From NCBI GenBank assembly GCA_018398765.1, contig JAHBMJ010003194.1:28132-92131 (forward strand): a stretch of DNA of 64,000 nt. Reading direction: 5' to 3'. The position numbers and the translations under genes are program-made. Shown in pieces: positions 49,168 to 62,653 of this stretch (positions within the stretch are counted from its first letter, which is position 1; every line of letters starts with the position of its first letter). The stretch comes from Chromera velia (Eukaryota; Sar; Chromeraceae). The notes beneath the pieces are model-generated. The model ran no database searches. It had not been told where the DNA came from and saw only the letters and a program-made list of their open reading frames with translations.

Positions 49168-51215
49168 ATGAATCCGGACTTGCCCCCTCTTTATGCGCCC
49201 GGCTTCGAGCAGACTGGCGGCAGTGCCCCCTCTGCCCCTCTTCTGGACGCGAGCAGTGACCTCTCTGTGCCCAGTGAGGCCTCCCTGTCCTTCGGCTTGA
49301 GTTGGGATTTCAACCCAGGGAAGGTCGTTGACGTCGACATTCAAGGTCAGTCAGACTGGTGGACTCCGGAGTCTTAAAAGCCGAAGAGGCCGAAGTCAAT
49401 CTTGACACCGAACGATGGGCCTTTTGTTTTCTTGTGCAGCTGTGCTGGTCAACGACGAAGGGGTGATCATCGATGCGGCTTACTACAACAACCTGAAGGC
49501 TTCAGGCAGATCTGTCACGCATTCGGGTAAGCTCTCACGCACCCTTCTCGGACCTTGGCTCTGCAATCCTAGACTTCCGGAATTACTGCGTGTGCCAAAC
49601 GCTGGCGAACTGGTCTTCCGTATCTCTTTCCAGCACAACAGCCGCGGGGAGCGTTTCCGTATCCGTACCGTCTCCCAGCACTGTTTAAACTTATCAAACG
49701 CAAATCCCCCCCGTCAAAGATCCCGGTTCCCTCAATCACCCCTTGCCTTCTGTTCTCTTTCTGCTCGGTTTTCTAGTCCACCTGCGCCCCTTCCAGCCTC
49801 ATCGCCTGAAAACAGCAGTAGAGGGGGTGCCACAACTCCTCTCCCACGTCCATCCATCTGTCTGTCCGCTGTCTGTGAATGCGGGAGGGAGGATGAAAAT
49901 GCACGAGAACTCCTTGCCGAAGATCTCCAGGTTTACAATCTGATTGTTTGTTCATTCATTTTCTCTGCAGGTGACGAAATTGACGGGAAGACCGAGGGCA
50001 TTGACGAAAAAGTGACGTGCCACCTGAGTCTCCTGAACAGAAATCACCCAACCACCCGGGCCATCTTCATCGTGGTCGCATGCTATTCTGGAGGCACCTT
50101 TGCGGACGTTAGGGAGGGTGAGTGCTTCTTTGATTGCACGCATGCTCAGGGGGGGTATAGACGGATCACGGAGGAAAGCAACGCACTTCGTGCCGACGTG
50201 TATAATGGTCAAAATACGCATGCAGGGACCGGGTTTCCTGCAACCAACAGAGCGGCATCCCTTTCCTTCCATCGGGCCATTCAACATACATGGAATAGGC
50301 AGCAACAACACCAATTGGTGCAGATAGAAAGGAATGCTGGCTGGTTGACGCAAACAAACGGACGTGTGCTTGCGAGACAAGAAATTCAGGAAGACCAGGT
50401 TTGGGAGGACGGTTCTGAGAACAGGTTGCCTCGCTCACTAGCTGTCTTTTTTTTTGGTTGAGGAGAGGAAGAGGCGCATGGGGCGAGGAGACTGGCGGGA
50501 ATGGCGATCGAATGAAGCTGGTCATGATGGACAGTATCGAACCATGTTTACGAAGACAGAGAAGGAGAGAGAGAGAGGGAGGGGGAGGGGGAGGGAGGGA
50601 GAGGGAAGTGTAACGATTTTGTCTTCTCCCTAAGCAGGTAAATTGGTGATGATGGATGATCTTCAAAGGAGACCGCTTGCGAACTACGTACTGACCTCCA
50701 CAACGGCAGACCGGACCTGCAACATTCTCTGCTGTCTGTACAGGGTGGGTCTGTCTCCCCACACGTTTCTCTCTGTATTTGTTTTTTCTTCCTCTTCTGC
50801 GTCTCACAATCCGTTCCTCCCTCCCCCCTTTTTTTCTCCTTCGCCTTTTTTTCAAAGGTAGGGGAACCTCGCCTTTTGCCTTCAACGTGCGTCGTTTCAA
50901 GTGCCCTCTTGTTTTCTCTTTTCAACTGATTTCTTTCTTCCTGACAAAAAACCCTCTCGATCCATTCACCCATGCACCGCAGAAAACACCGAGGTCAAAC
51001 CAGTGGGCGCTGCGGACCCTCGACCGGCTGACCTCAGGGTCTCATTTCATGGACGCCATCGCGGACCTCCAACTGGCAATCCGGCAAGTGATGCCAGACG
51101 CCCCCGCGGCCTCCCGCCCGGTGCACTTCCAAATGTCCAAAGGTGGGTCGGGTAGGGGCGGGTCCTGGAGGCTTTATTGACGGTTTTCCTTTGGTACCGT
51201 TCCTGAAGTCTGTTC

Positions 51216-51249
<34 letters not shown>

Positions 51250-51498
51250 TCTGATTGCTTTCTCTCTCTCTTTTTTTTTTTCTGGATCTCTCGGGCACTC
51301 GTGTTCCGTGCGTTGTTGCACAGATCAAAGAGGAGTCTGTTACTTTCTACTTCTTCTGTCCCGCTTAGTATTCTCACTTTGCTTGCCTACCTGTCTTTCT
51401 CTGCAGGGCACGTGATGGATTTCGGGAACGATTTGTCGACAATCACTTGTGGCCTGGGTGAGTTGGTGCATTGGTCTCTGTGTCTTTTTGCTTTGTTC

Positions 51499-51529
<31 letters not shown>

Positions 51530-51530
51530 T

Positions 51531-51561
<31 letters not shown>

Positions 51562-53406
51562 CTCTCTGTAGAAGAAGTGTGAGGCCATGGAAAGGAAGAG
51601 AAGTCCAGGTCAAGGGAGAACTTGCTGTCAGATAATCGCGTTTTCAAGCAGGATGTCGCTTGTTTTTATATGATTATCTTGTTGGGGCAGTCATGGAAGA
51701 TGGAGATTGGAGGAAAGGGGGTGTCCACTCTAGCTGTGTGAGAGTTTCCATGTGGGAAAGACGTCCAGTACGCCCAAAACGACAGTCTTCTCTCAAACTT
51801 TGCAACCTCCCTGGGATTTTGCTCCTTTATTCGAGCTCACTCTCAAGCCCCATTCTCAGCTGTATGACGTTTTTACTCCTGTGTCCCCGCAGGTTGGGAC
51901 ACGGACCTTGGCAACATCGACCTTGATGTGTCGTGTGTGATGTATGACATGAATGGCTCCTTCCTTGAGGTACGCCGGCATGTGCTTTTCTTCTTCGGAG
52001 ACCTTTCTTTCAACTGGGTCTTGTTGGCCTGATGCATTAATCCTCACTTTCCGAAAGTTGCGTAAAGCTTTCCTCGAAGGCATGGAAAGGAGTGACTCTG
52101 TTCCATGCTTCCTTCGAGGGGGGGGCCGGGCGACGAGACATCCCAGGACATGTGTGACACAAAATCATCCTTGACAAAAAAGATTCCAACCTATGACAGA
52201 GTTCAGAAGCCCAAGGACTTTGGATGCAAAGCAAACTAGCGCATACATTCCATATTTTTCTCTCCCGGTCGTTCTATCTATCTATCTCTGCAGTCTGTGT
52301 TCTTTGGGAATCTCCAGAGCTGTGGAGCCCATTCGGAGCCTGGCGCAGTCGTTCATTCAGGAGACAACCTGACAGGGGAGGGGGAGGGGGATGATGAGCA
52401 GATCGTGGTGTTCCTCAACAAGGTTGGACCGACGGTGGCTCAAGTGTTCTTCTGTCTGAACATTTACACACAGGTGGGAAGGGAAGAAGCTTGGTGGTTT
52501 TCGCCGTCTTGGCGGTTTCCGCCGGCTTTCTCTCTACTGTCTCCCTCGTGTTTTTCCGTCCCCCTTGGCACGGGTGCCTTTTCCTCTCAAAGTGTCTCCT
52601 GCTGCCTCTTTTCCTCTTCAAGTAACTCTGAAGTATCCAGGCTCTGCGTGTCGAAATAAAGGCAATACAATTGATTGAAAGTCTTGTGATTCCCCACACC
52701 TGCAGGGCAGGACTTTCGGCAATGTGGCCAATCCCTACGTGAGGGTTGTGGACTCTAACCAGAGGGAACTTTGCGTGTACAGACCCAGAGAGGTCCCCAG
52801 TGTGAACGGACTCTTGGTCAGTTCTTTTCACGTGGTCTTTTTACTGAAAGACGCTTGTGCATTCCCATGCAGTCACTCGCTCTCTGCCCTTTCATCCTTC
52901 TCCCCTACTTTGTCCTCTCCTGCCTTTCCATACAGCTGCACTCCATCCATTGTTAAATCTTGTACACTTAACTTTTCAGGAATCAAGAGATCGAGGTAGC
53001 TTCCCGCAAGACTTTAGTCATCGCATCATCGCGTGATCGTCTATCGTCTATTCCACCATGCATGCAGGTGTGCCGCCTGGCGAGGGACCCCCGGACCCGT
53101 CGGTGGGGCTTCCACGCTCTCGGCGTTCCCTCCATGGGCTCCATGTACAAGGACTGCCTTCCCGAGATGAACAAGCTCTTCTTCACAAAGACAAACGCAC
53201 TGCTCTCGAGAATGCCGACGCAGCCTCTAGATGGTCCCGCCCCCTCCCAAGCCCCCACTCCCACTGTTGTGATCATGCAAAATGGGGCAGGTCCCGGGTA
53301 TCCCCCTCAGCAACATCAACAGCCTTATGCAAGCCAGCATACATTTCACTCGCAACACACTTACCACTCTCAGGGACAGGAGAAGAAAAAGTGTGTGATC
53401 ATGTGA
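49168..53406 (+). CDS. Double TerD-domain protein with C-terminal CaaX prenylation box
   Basis: Ten exons: 49168-49345, 49440-49526, 49971-50117, 50638-50744, 50983-51142, 51407-51457, 51893-51969, 52294-52473, 52706-52816 and 53068-53406. All have GT..AG borders and every join is in phase, giving 478 residues. TerD domain 1 (GLSWDFNPG, YYNNLKASGRSVTHSGDEID) is diverged. Domain 2 (GLGWDTDLGNIDLDVSCVMY; VVHSGDNLTGEGEGDDEQI; GRTFGNVANPYVRVVD) is near canonical and keeps the acidic calcium-binding segment. TerD proteins bind calcium and are linked to tellurite and stress responses in bacteria; the Dictyostelium relatives bind cAMP. After a Pro/Gln/His-rich tail the protein ends EKKKCVIM, a farnesylation-type CaaX box with basic residues before it, which suggests membrane anchoring. 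Met at 49168 is the first in frame. Confidence 0.88.
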
Positions 53407-54593
53407 CTGCGTGTGTTCCGTCTGCATTAGTGGCATCGTTTTTAATCGCGGGGTCTGGAAAGGGCTTATGTGTGTGTGTATGTGTGCATGGGTGGGGGGG
53501 GGGATGGGGGTTTGAGTGAACCGAAAATGAGTCATTCACTCCCTCACTCACTCACTGAGTACGTGTCGAAATCATCGACTCAGTTCATAATGGGATTGTA
53601 CATACCGAGGGCGGGTGAGGGAGGGACTGTGCATGCTTGCTTGTGTGAGGTTCGCATGCATAGTGCTTGGGAAGAAATTCTTGCATGGTGTGGTAGTTGT
53701 TTTTTACATGGAGACCAAAAGATGGTCAGATTCATGCAATAATGCGTGTGTTTCTCTAGGTGTTTCTGCTTGCATTAAAAGTGTTGATGAGCGCACCTGC
53801 TCTGCATGCCACCCGATGTATTCTCTCTCTGCAACAAAGACGGACGCCTGGCGTTGTATTCTTTCAAAAATGCTTCCGTCCTTTCTTTATTGCTTGTAAT
53901 GATTTCGTGTGAGAAACTGTACTTGCATGTGGAATAGACTTGAATTTGGCATTTAGTCGTAAAAACTTCCTCCTCATCTGGGAGTTCTTTCTCATGCTTA
54001 TCTGTACTGTACAAATTACTCGACTATACACTGGTGTGGGAAAACGCTTTAAAGGGCAGGACGCCTAAGAGATTTGAAGAGAGGGAACCAATTTCTTATG
54101 ATGGACCCATTGGTAATTGTTATGATGCGCAGTATTAAAATTAGGTTAAATACTAAATTTAATATTAATTTGATAGTGATACACTGGAACTATAGTGTGT
54201 CACAATGAGAATTTCTAAAACCTTTTGTGTCACAATGATTTATGAAACAATAATTGTGATTTTAAGAACTGTTGACTGATTCAATTAAATCACACTTATG
54301 TATGATAAAATTAGTTGTAGATCGCGGCTTGACACGCGTCGAGGGGCTGCGTCATAGCCGCTGCACGGACTGCACGGGGTGGAAACGAGGGAAGGAGAGG
54401 GACATCCGAGTCTGATCAGTGCAGTGACAATATCTTTAAAAGAATGATGTCTAGTAGAGGGGGTAGCAGCGCATCGGCCCCTTCTAGAGGACGCTTGGGC
54501 CGCAGTAGGGGGCTCTCAGGAGCATTGGGTGCACAATGGTACGCAGCAAAAAAGAAAGCACGAAAGTGATGCAGAGGAAGGAGACGATTCTGA
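53407..54593. other. Downstream intergenic, no gene seen
   Basis: Presumed 3' flank of the TerD gene and AT-rich sequence (54100-54320). Confidence 0.5.
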
Positions 54594-54822
54594 TTGAATG
54601 AATGAATGAATGAATGAATGAATAAATGAATGAATGAATTATGAATGACCAAAGCAATGAATGAGTGAGGGAGTGAGTGAGTGAATAAGTGAGTGAGTGA
54701 GGTGAGTGAGGTGAGTGGGGTGGGTGGGTGAGTGAGTAAGTGAGTGAGTAAGTGGGTGAGGTGAGTGAAGGAAGTAAGTGAGTGAGTGAGTGAGTGAGTG
54801 AGTGAATGAATGAATGAATGAG
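54594..54822. repeat. (GAAT)n then (GAGT)n satellite
   Basis: (GAAT)n at 54594-54640, then GAGT/GGGT units to about 54805 and (GAAT)n again. Confidence 0.95.
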
Positions 54823-55182
54823 GTCAGTCTAACCTTCAACGACTCTGAAGATTTCAAGCTAGTGGCTATTAGTCACTTTGAAAGTCTAGGATCACTTCAA
54901 AGTTTGTCTAACAATTTCATCATACCTAACTTACTCAAACTATATTTCATCCCCCCCAGCAGCAATAAACTGCAAGCAAATCCCCCTCTGAGGGACGGGG
55001 GAAGGTAATCAGAAGAAGCAGACGGATACCACTCCCCCCCCCCGTCTATGCGAGTCCCTCTACAGTGCCCCGTCTCTCGCCGCTGGTCCTCCGTCGCCCG
55101 TCTCCGTCCGCCAGTCCCCCCTCCCTCACAAGAACGTCCCGCGCACCTTGAGACCAACGCGTTGCAACCCTCGTTTTTGTAG

Positions 55183-57645
55183 ATGAGTAAAAAGATTGGA
55201 CACCGTGCCCCCCATACAAGAAAGCAGGAAGAAGCGAAGGGGGCGCAGTCTAGGTGCGTCGATCACCCTATGAACAGACGTTTCTCCTCTTCTCCTTCTC
55301 ACTATGAGTATGCGAATCTTCTCGGCAAGACAGCTCTACTCTTTGACCCCCTTGATATGCCAATCCCTTCAACCCCTCCTCTTTTCTCCCTTTTGAATCA
55401 TTCTCTTTCTTCACAATCTCTTGACACCAGCTTTTCCGCCTTGACTTCTCCGAAAACCCCTCCGCTCACTTCTTCCTCCCTCACTTTCTCTGATAACCTA
55501 ACCACTCACACGTCTGCTCCCTATGCTAGGCTTGCGGCCCCTTTGCTCCCTTTGCCTGCAGGCGCGTCTCTGCCCGCTGGGGTGGTGTGTAGAAACAGAT
55601 GGTCTATGCTGGGAGAGGAAGAAGAAGCAGATAAGAGCACCAACGTGAGTAGCCAGTCTACTCAGTCTTCTTCTCACATTTTTCTCCATCTATTGTCTCT
55701 CCCCCCACTTAGCTCCTGCCCTCCCACATGAAGCTCTCATCCGGTTTGGGATGGATTGTCTTCTCTCCTTTCCCCTCCTCTTCCTCATTCTCCAGTCAAG
55801 GAATGCATTCCGCTCTTCTCTGTGATTCCTCCCCCTGGCTTCATCCCGATGAGTGGTTGGGACGGTCTGGGGTTCAAAGGTGAGATGACAAGAAAAAAGA
55901 CAACAAGGAGGAACAGATAAGTAAAAAACAGAAAAAAAGAAGCAAGAAGAGAATTGAGAAGGGTAAAGGGATAGGTGATTTCTGATAGTGCACTGAATAT
56001 AGAATGTTTGGCTTCCCCCTCCCCTTCTTCCTCCCCTTTTCTCTCTCAATCTGGCCCGGGTCCTTTCCCTACCGTCTCTTGTTCGTCTTCAGATTGAATT
56101 TCGTATTCTTTTCCTTCCCCCACCACACCCTCTCCAGCTCACTCTCTCCCGCTTCTTCCCCCCCCCCCTATAAACCGTACGTGTTTGCTGAATGATACAT
56201 CCTTTCCATGTGTTCCTCCATGCCTCTCTCTCCCTGTTGCCTCTCAGTTCGCTTTTGGTCGGTCCTCATCTATTATTCCCCCCCCTTCTTTTGTATTCAT
56301 GAATTCTTATCTTAGTTCCGTTCAACCCCCCGCCCCAACCCTCTGCTTGCTTCCGTTGCTTTCCCCTTCCCCATCTCATTTTCTTCCCCCCCTACCACCT
56401 CCCCCTCTGCCTCCTTCCCCGGAGGCTCCTCGTCCCCCTCCTGAACCTCTTGCTCCTCCTCCTCGGATTTATGGTATATATATTTGTTCTTGTATTGATG
56501 GTGTGGACTCCTTCCTTCCTCTGCCTGTTGACTGGGAAGGAGGATGCGCAAACCGGGGAAAGAAGAAAAACAGGTAGGCTTCTTTTCGCACTCCTCTCCT
56601 ACTTTCACACCTCCTCCCTCTATCCTCACCCCCACCTTCTTCAACTCGCTCTTCTTCCTACTCCGCCCCCGGTTCTGGTATGGGAAAAGAAGGGGAAGCT
56701 AAGGAACGGGAAAGGAGGGGTGGTGAGAGGCCAGGCGGCCGGGAGCACTCGAGTTCTCCTTTGCACGCTTTTCCTCTCCTTTCTTCTTCTTCCCTTTTCT
56801 GTTCAGTCTTCCCTTTGACTCTCCTGGACGAGCCACCGCCTCTCAACTTTGCTGTTCCTGCTCCTTCTCCACCTGTCTCACTTCCATTTCCCCTCACTCC
56901 ACCTCCAGTGGCATCCCCTCCTTTTTGCTCCTCTCTGTCCTCTCTGCTTGTTATTCAAGCGGCCTGCGGACCAAGTTACGGTGTTCCTCATGGTGCTTCT
57001 TTCTTTTCCTCAGCTTCTTCTCTCCCTCTCCCTCCGCCCATCCGTTCTCGTTCTGCTTTTTCCTTTCTACCCCCCCCACAAAGAGAATGTGCAAAAAGGG
57101 AGCAGCAGTCGAACAGACAGGCCTCAGGTAGCAAATTGGGGGACGGAAAGAAAAGTAAAGGGAGAGAGAGATATGATACAAAGGAAAGAAATGAAAAGGG
57201 AGAGAAAAACAAGGAAAAGCCCAACAAGCAGGGCTGCAACAGACGGGAGGGGAATGAAGGGAGATGTTGTAACTGCAAGGCCTCTGCAGGCGGATGTCGT
57301 CTGTCATCTAGATGCTCATGTGCTAGAGGGTTGGAATCTCTCCCAACAAGACCCTGCGTCAATTGCGACTGTCTCGAAAAGGGGTGCTGCAATAACCCCT
57401 TAAATGGAAAGAATCTTAAATCTGCCCCTCGACGAGAGCTGCGTGAAGACAGACAACAAGAATTTAAAGAGAACGCCGTAGGAGGAGACATGAGCATGAT
57501 TTTCTGTCCTTGCCTTCCCCCTCTTCCTCTTCTTCTGTCTCTGATTCTTCCTTCTCTTTTTCTAGATCTTCTAATAACAGGGACGTGGAGGACCGAGCCC
57601 TCATTCATGGAGGCTCATGCTCTTCTGCAAGAATTCGTGCAGTGA
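55183..57645 (+). pseudogene. LINE copy 2 ORF1-like protein
   Basis: The ATG at 55183 (MSKKIGHRAPHTRKQEEAKG). Open pieces 55183-55731, 56185-56577 and 56680-57645 share one frame but are separated by stops. At about 57256-57405 the Cys cluster reads CCNCKASAGGC, SRCSCARG, CVNCDCLEKGCCNNP, which matches the spacing of the copy 1 motif. Pro/Ser-rich elsewhere. Confidence 0.6.
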
Positions 57646-58233
57646 GGGGCGGAAAGGGAAAGAGAAGAGAATATGATTTTTGGAGGAGGGGCGCTTCCGA
57701 CTTCACATGAATAAGCGTAGATCAACTAAAGAAAGACAAAAAGCATTTGGTGTGACACTGTGCCTTCTGAGCCAGTTATAGGGAAGTATGCAGACTCAGA
57801 AAGTGTGAAGACTGACAAAAGCGTCATGCAGGTTCTCCTTCTGACCTTCCTTCCCCTCCGGTTGCAGTATCGTCGTCCCCCTCCTCCTCCTCCTTTTATC
57901 TTTCTTCCTCATCCTCTTTTTCTTCTTCTGCTTCTGTTTCTTTTTCTTCTTCCTCTTCTGTTTCGGCTTCTACATGTGCTTCTGCCTCTGTCCCACCAGT
58001 GCGCCCCTCCACAACCTCTTCAATCCCTCAATAGGTCTTTCAGCCGTCCCTCCCCTCCCTTTTCTTTCCTTCTGCATCCTCACCCTCCCACAATGCTTTC
58101 TCTCCTTCTTACGATGTGAAGTCTAGTTTCATGGCTTCAAAAAGAAGGAAACTCATAATAAAAGCGGTAAATGTGGGGAAGCTGGGGTCATGCATATGAA
58201 GTAAGGCTCTCGAGCGGTGGCTAGCCGCTTGCT

Positions 58234-59632
58234 AGGCAGACATTGTGGTGTTAACTGAAATGAAGTGCCCCTCCATGCCCGTAAGAACATCCACTCACAC
58301 AGGGCATAATTTTGATCACTTTGAGTGGTTGAGAAGGAAAATCAAAACGGAAGGGTCAAGAAGGAAAGCCGCAACCATCGGGGAAGCAAGGATAGGGGGT
58401 ATATGCATCCTAGTCAGGAATTTTTTAGTTTATGAACTGCAGCCAAGGTAGGAGCTGGTGGGTCAAAATCTGGTCCGTCTGTCAGTGAGTATGCCTTCTC
58501 TCTCAGAAGGAAGGGAGTTAGCTACAAGAGTCCTCGATGTTTTCGATGTGTTTTTTTACCTAAAGGGTCTGACCTAAGACAAAAAGACAGGGAGCTAAGA
58601 GACAGAGAGAGAGAGGGCGTGATCGATGCACTGTGTCAGGTACCTCTCTAGGATTTGCGTATCCTGGTTGGGGATATGAACAGCAAACTGGGGACTCAGG
58701 TGCCGGAAGGGCTGACTTGGGAAAGAATGTTATGTCCCACTGATGAAAGAAGAGAAGAGAACGAAGTTGATGCTTATAAGCCCTCTCGATTGTCAGCCTG
58801 CAGCCATGGTAGTCAACCTAACGAGCAAAGGAATTGGCTGATCCGTCTTTGTGAACGCTCTAACTTAATTTTTCTCTACGGCCTGTCCTTGAAATGTGAG
58901 AGGCTGGGTGTTAATGTCTCCTTTCCGGGCCCGTGCACCTTTTTTAAAGCAGGAGAAGAAACAACAGCGATTGATCACTTTTTTGTAGATCCTTTTCTTT
59001 TGATAGCCTGGTCCTCTGCCACTTCAAACCTGGAAGCTGACTTTGCTCCACAACATGTTGTTCTTTCTTTTTCTTTTTTTCTTGATTCATCTCCTCTCCC
59101 TATGTCTTCTGATCCTCCACATGCCCCCACGGGTGAAAAGAATTTCTCTTTTCTACCCTCTCTCCTCACTGTAAATAGAACTTCCCCGGTGACTGATGAC
59201 GAAATGATTCCTCTTGCCAGAGCGGTCCTACCGTTCTCTGAGACGGTTTTTCCCAGCCTGTTCGATAGAGGGGTAAATGAACTGCGTGAAGAAGGTCAAG
59301 TTGTTCCCCCTATCCCACCCACCCCTGACCTACCACCCTCTCCCCTACAACCAGCTCCCCTTCAGAATGCTCCCCCCCCCAACTCTCTCAGCAAGGCTTC
59401 TTATCTTGAGCAATTGGAACAGTTGGGCCTTTCTTGGGAAGAAAGGCTAGCAGACAGCAAAGTGGGTGCAGTGGTAGACGGGAGAAAGGCATCCAAGAAG
59501 AGAAAACAGTCTGGGAGAAAGCAAAGCACCCGTCAGGCTTGGTGGGACCCACAATGCCGCCTGATATATTTGAAGGTGAAGGAGGCAGAGGAAAAGGCAA
59601 GACATGTCCCAAACCCTTCCCACCCTCTGTGA
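58234..59632 (+). pseudogene. LINE copy 2 endonuclease
   Basis: DIVVLTEMKCPSMP (58238-58280) and IGGICILVRNFLV give the N-terminal half. After frame changes, ILVGDMNSKLG (58658-58690) has the catalytic D-x-N and AIDHFFVDPFLL follows. The terminal SDH motif is degraded (APQHVVLSF). The downstream linker is Pro-rich and basic. Confidence 0.7.
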
Positions 59633-59916
59633 AAAGAATGTGTCAAACTGAGAAGGGAAAGAGCTCGACTGTTTGTAGCAAAAAGGAGTAAGCTTGAGCA
59701 ACAGACAGCAGAGAGACTAGCTAGAGAAGCAGCAGTTGACCCCTCGAAAGTTTGGCAATGGAACAGGAAAATCAAAACACAGAGGGGAGGGGATAATAAA
59801 CCCACTGCATCTTCCTTCATTCAGTTCTGGGCAGGGGTCTTCGACGGTCCTGGTCTTCTGCCTGCACCTGTTGGTCTGGCCTTCCCCCTTTCTTCTCAGC
59901 CGCCTTCTCTATATAC

Positions 59917-61248
59917 ATGATTGAGGAAACACTGAAAGGAATTGACCTAAAGAAGGCGTTGGGTTTGGATAGGGTTGGCCTTTGTCACCTCTCGTTATGT
60001 TTTGGTTTTTCTCCTCTCTCTTGCTTGCTGCTCTTTGTCTTTTTCAATTTGTTTCACCTTTTTTCTTTTTGGCCTGAACGGTGGAATGTATTGTGCATTG
60101 CTCCCGTCCCCAAGGGCCCGCCGAGTCTCAACTGTAACGAATGGCACCCGATCCACATTGTGGGGCTTCTGAGTAAGATTTTTGCTTCATTGATGGACTT
60201 AAAGATCAAGAAAGAAGTGAAAATTGACGAAAGGCAGCTCGGCTTCAGACAAAGGGTAGGGACAAGGGAGGCCTTCACTGGTCTGTCTTCATTAATTCTC
60301 AGCTCCAACTTGAAAAAGAAGAAGAGCCCTCTGATTGCCACATTTGTTGATTTCAGCAAGGTGTTTGATACAGTTCCTCAGGTTAAAATGTTAGAAAGGC
60401 TCAGGGAGGAAGGAGTAAGCCAAGCCGATGTTTAGATAATTCATTCAACGTATAGTCAGGTGAAGGCTCGGGTGGATGGGGCAACAGAATGCTTTCTAGA
60501 AGGCAGAGGAGTAAAATAAGGCGATCCTCTCTCTCCTCTCCTCTTTCTTCTTTTCATCAACAATCTGTATAAGTTCGTTAGCTCCGATAATGAAAACAGA
60601 AATCAAAGCTCGGCTGGAGGTACTGATAGAGAGAGTCTGACTCCTGTCAGACTGTCTGATATTTTAATCGAAAGCATCGGATACGCTGATGACCTTGTTC
60701 TGTTTGCTGACAGTGCTTCAGACTTGCAGAAACGCCTGTCTTGCCTCGAGGACTATTGTAAGAAGCACGGCCTGAAGGTGAATTTAAAAAAAACAAAAGT
60801 TATGCGTCTCTCCTCCCCCCACCCCGACCTAGTGCCCTGGACCCCTTTTCTTTATGAAGGCAGACCAGTGAAAGCGGTGAGTAAATATAAGTATTTGGGC
60901 AACTAGGTTTTTGAGGGTGGGGACCTTAACAAGACAGTCGAAGCCCGCATTGAGGCGGCAGAGAAGGCATTGGGGGCTGTGTTTGGTACTCTCTCTTCTT
61001 TAGGCTTTGTTTCTCCCTTTTCTAAAATTACTTTGTTCAAGGCCCTCTGGCTGCCAGTCACGCTATATAGATTAGAAACGATCCTGCTGAGAAAGACAGA
61101 TGTTGTTTGCCTCGATGCATTACAGTTATGTTTTGTTCGATATTGTTTTGATCTCTCTTATCACTCCTTTGTTTCGCCTTCCCTTCTCTCTTTCTCTCTC
61201 GAGCCATTCAGTTCTCTACTTGGTAAATTGAGTGGGGGATTCATCTAA
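59917..61248 (+). pseudogene. LINE copy 2 reverse transcriptase
   Basis: DLKKALGLDRVGLCHLSL, PVPKGPPSLNCNEWHPIH, QLGFRQRVGTREAF, FVDFSKVFDTVPQ, GDPLSPLLFLLFINNLY, GYADDLVLFADS and LKVNLKKTKVM occur in order. Stops: TAG near 60433, TAA near 60518 (at the Gln of K-Q-G-D in copy 1) and TAG near 60903 (at a Leu of copy 1). Confidence 0.85.
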
Positions 61249-61284
61249 TGCATCAAATCGATCGACCGTACTCTACCCCGGGCA

Positions 61285-61890
61285 GTGTGGAATGTCATTG
61301 AGTGCTTGGCTGGCTCGTGTGAACCCTTCGTTAAGACAGTAAAATGGCTGGCCGTTCCATTAGATTGCTCTCTTTTGTGGCCTCCATTGCCAAGCATGGT
61401 AGGGGACAAGTTTAAAAAGAAGGGCAAGGGCAGAAGGAAAAGGGCGCCAAAAAAGATCGTAGAGGATGCCTGGCTATCCGACTGGTTGAAAGAAGAAACT
61501 AGAAACGTTAGAGACAGAGACGGAATTTTCCCCCGCCTTACGAATCTTTCTCCTTTCCAATCAGAGAATCCAACCAGACAGCGTTTGGCCATGCACCTTT
61601 TGAGTGAAAGGAAATGGCGTCCGAGAAGTGAAATGATAGAGTGCAGTGTTGAACTTCTACTAAAGAGTCTGTTGCAGTCCTCCGCAGGCTTCCGTATGCT
61701 TTTCAGGGCTCTCACAGGGAGGGATATAGATAGAACCCAACCGGAATGGCTGTGCGATAAATGTTTGTCCCCCTTGCATGTGATCAAAGATGAGGTTTAT
61801 GTCCTGATGGAATGTAAGGACATAGAAAAGGAACGGAACAGGCTGAAAGAACTGTACGAAATTGCGAAGCGAAAGTGCCCATTGACATAA
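61285..61890 (+). pseudogene. LINE copy 2 C-terminal region with CDKC...C motif
   Basis: WLCDKCLSPLHVIKDEVYVL followed by MEC gives a C-x2-C-x(n)-C zinc-knuckle-like end typical of many LINE proteins. It ends at TAA 61888-61890. Confidence 0.65.
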
Positions 61891-62066
61891 AAATACAGAT
61901 CACACAACACGTTGCAGGTGCAACCAGGAGGGGCACTTCTGATAATAAGAAGAAAATGAAGGATATGGTGTTGCTGTTGTGCACAATCCTGCTTAAAAGC
62001 GGTTCCAAAGCTATAGCCGACTGTCTCAAAAAGGTCCATTCTGTCGATAAGGCAAGTTGAGGCCAA

Positions 62067-62653
62067 TCAATCCGATTGGTATGCAGGCTTCCTCATCCCC
62101 CCCCCCCATGAATGTATGCTTTGTGTTATCCTCAAAACCTTGCTAGTGGTTTAGGATTTGGTGTCGCTAAATCTAGGATTTAACCCTCAATCATTATTAT
62201 CATCATAAGGTATTGTTATTGATCGGTCTATAGGCTATCATGCAATGCATGAGTCTAGAACAATGCTATATTACCCTTTTGCTAGACCTGCATCACTCAT
62301 CGGGGTGGGGCTGCTGTCTGCTAGCTGAAACCCGGTGCCTGAATCATGATGCTTAATCGATTTAAGTGCCGTCCCTCACTATAGAAGGCTGCGACAGTCA
62401 AACCAATCTAAGGTACTGAGAGCAGACAGAGCAAACCAGTGAAGAGGGAGAACAAGGATTGGAATAGATGTACGAAGAAGGCGTTTGAAGGGTCAAAGGG
62501 ATGAACAATTTGGAAAAAGACCGTTTAGTCATTGTGCTCGCGCCTTTTATCTATAAGAGAAGAGGAAAAGGAAATGAAAAGGAAAGAAAAAAAAAACAGA
62601 GAAATAAGAAACAGAACAAACTCCCATTGCTAAGCTTCATACTCAGTCTGCTC
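62067..62653. other. No gene seen
   Basis: May include the LINE 3' untranslated region. Otherwise featureless apart from a purine run near 62560-62620. Confidence 0.45.

Larger units (their letters stand above)
55183..62066 (+). mobile_element. LINE-type non-LTR retrotransposon copy 2, inactive
   Basis: Same order and motifs as the minus-strand copy at 16.6-23.4 kb: ORF1 with a Cys motif, endonuclease, reverse transcriptase, and C-terminal CxxC region. It has many frame changes and stops. The 3' boundary is not clear; coding similarity stops near 62060. Confidence 0.85.

Noticed and set aside
54594-54822. Possible subtelomeric repeat
   Set aside because: GAAT/GAGT tetranucleotides do not match a telomere repeat and sit between ordinary genes and a LINE.
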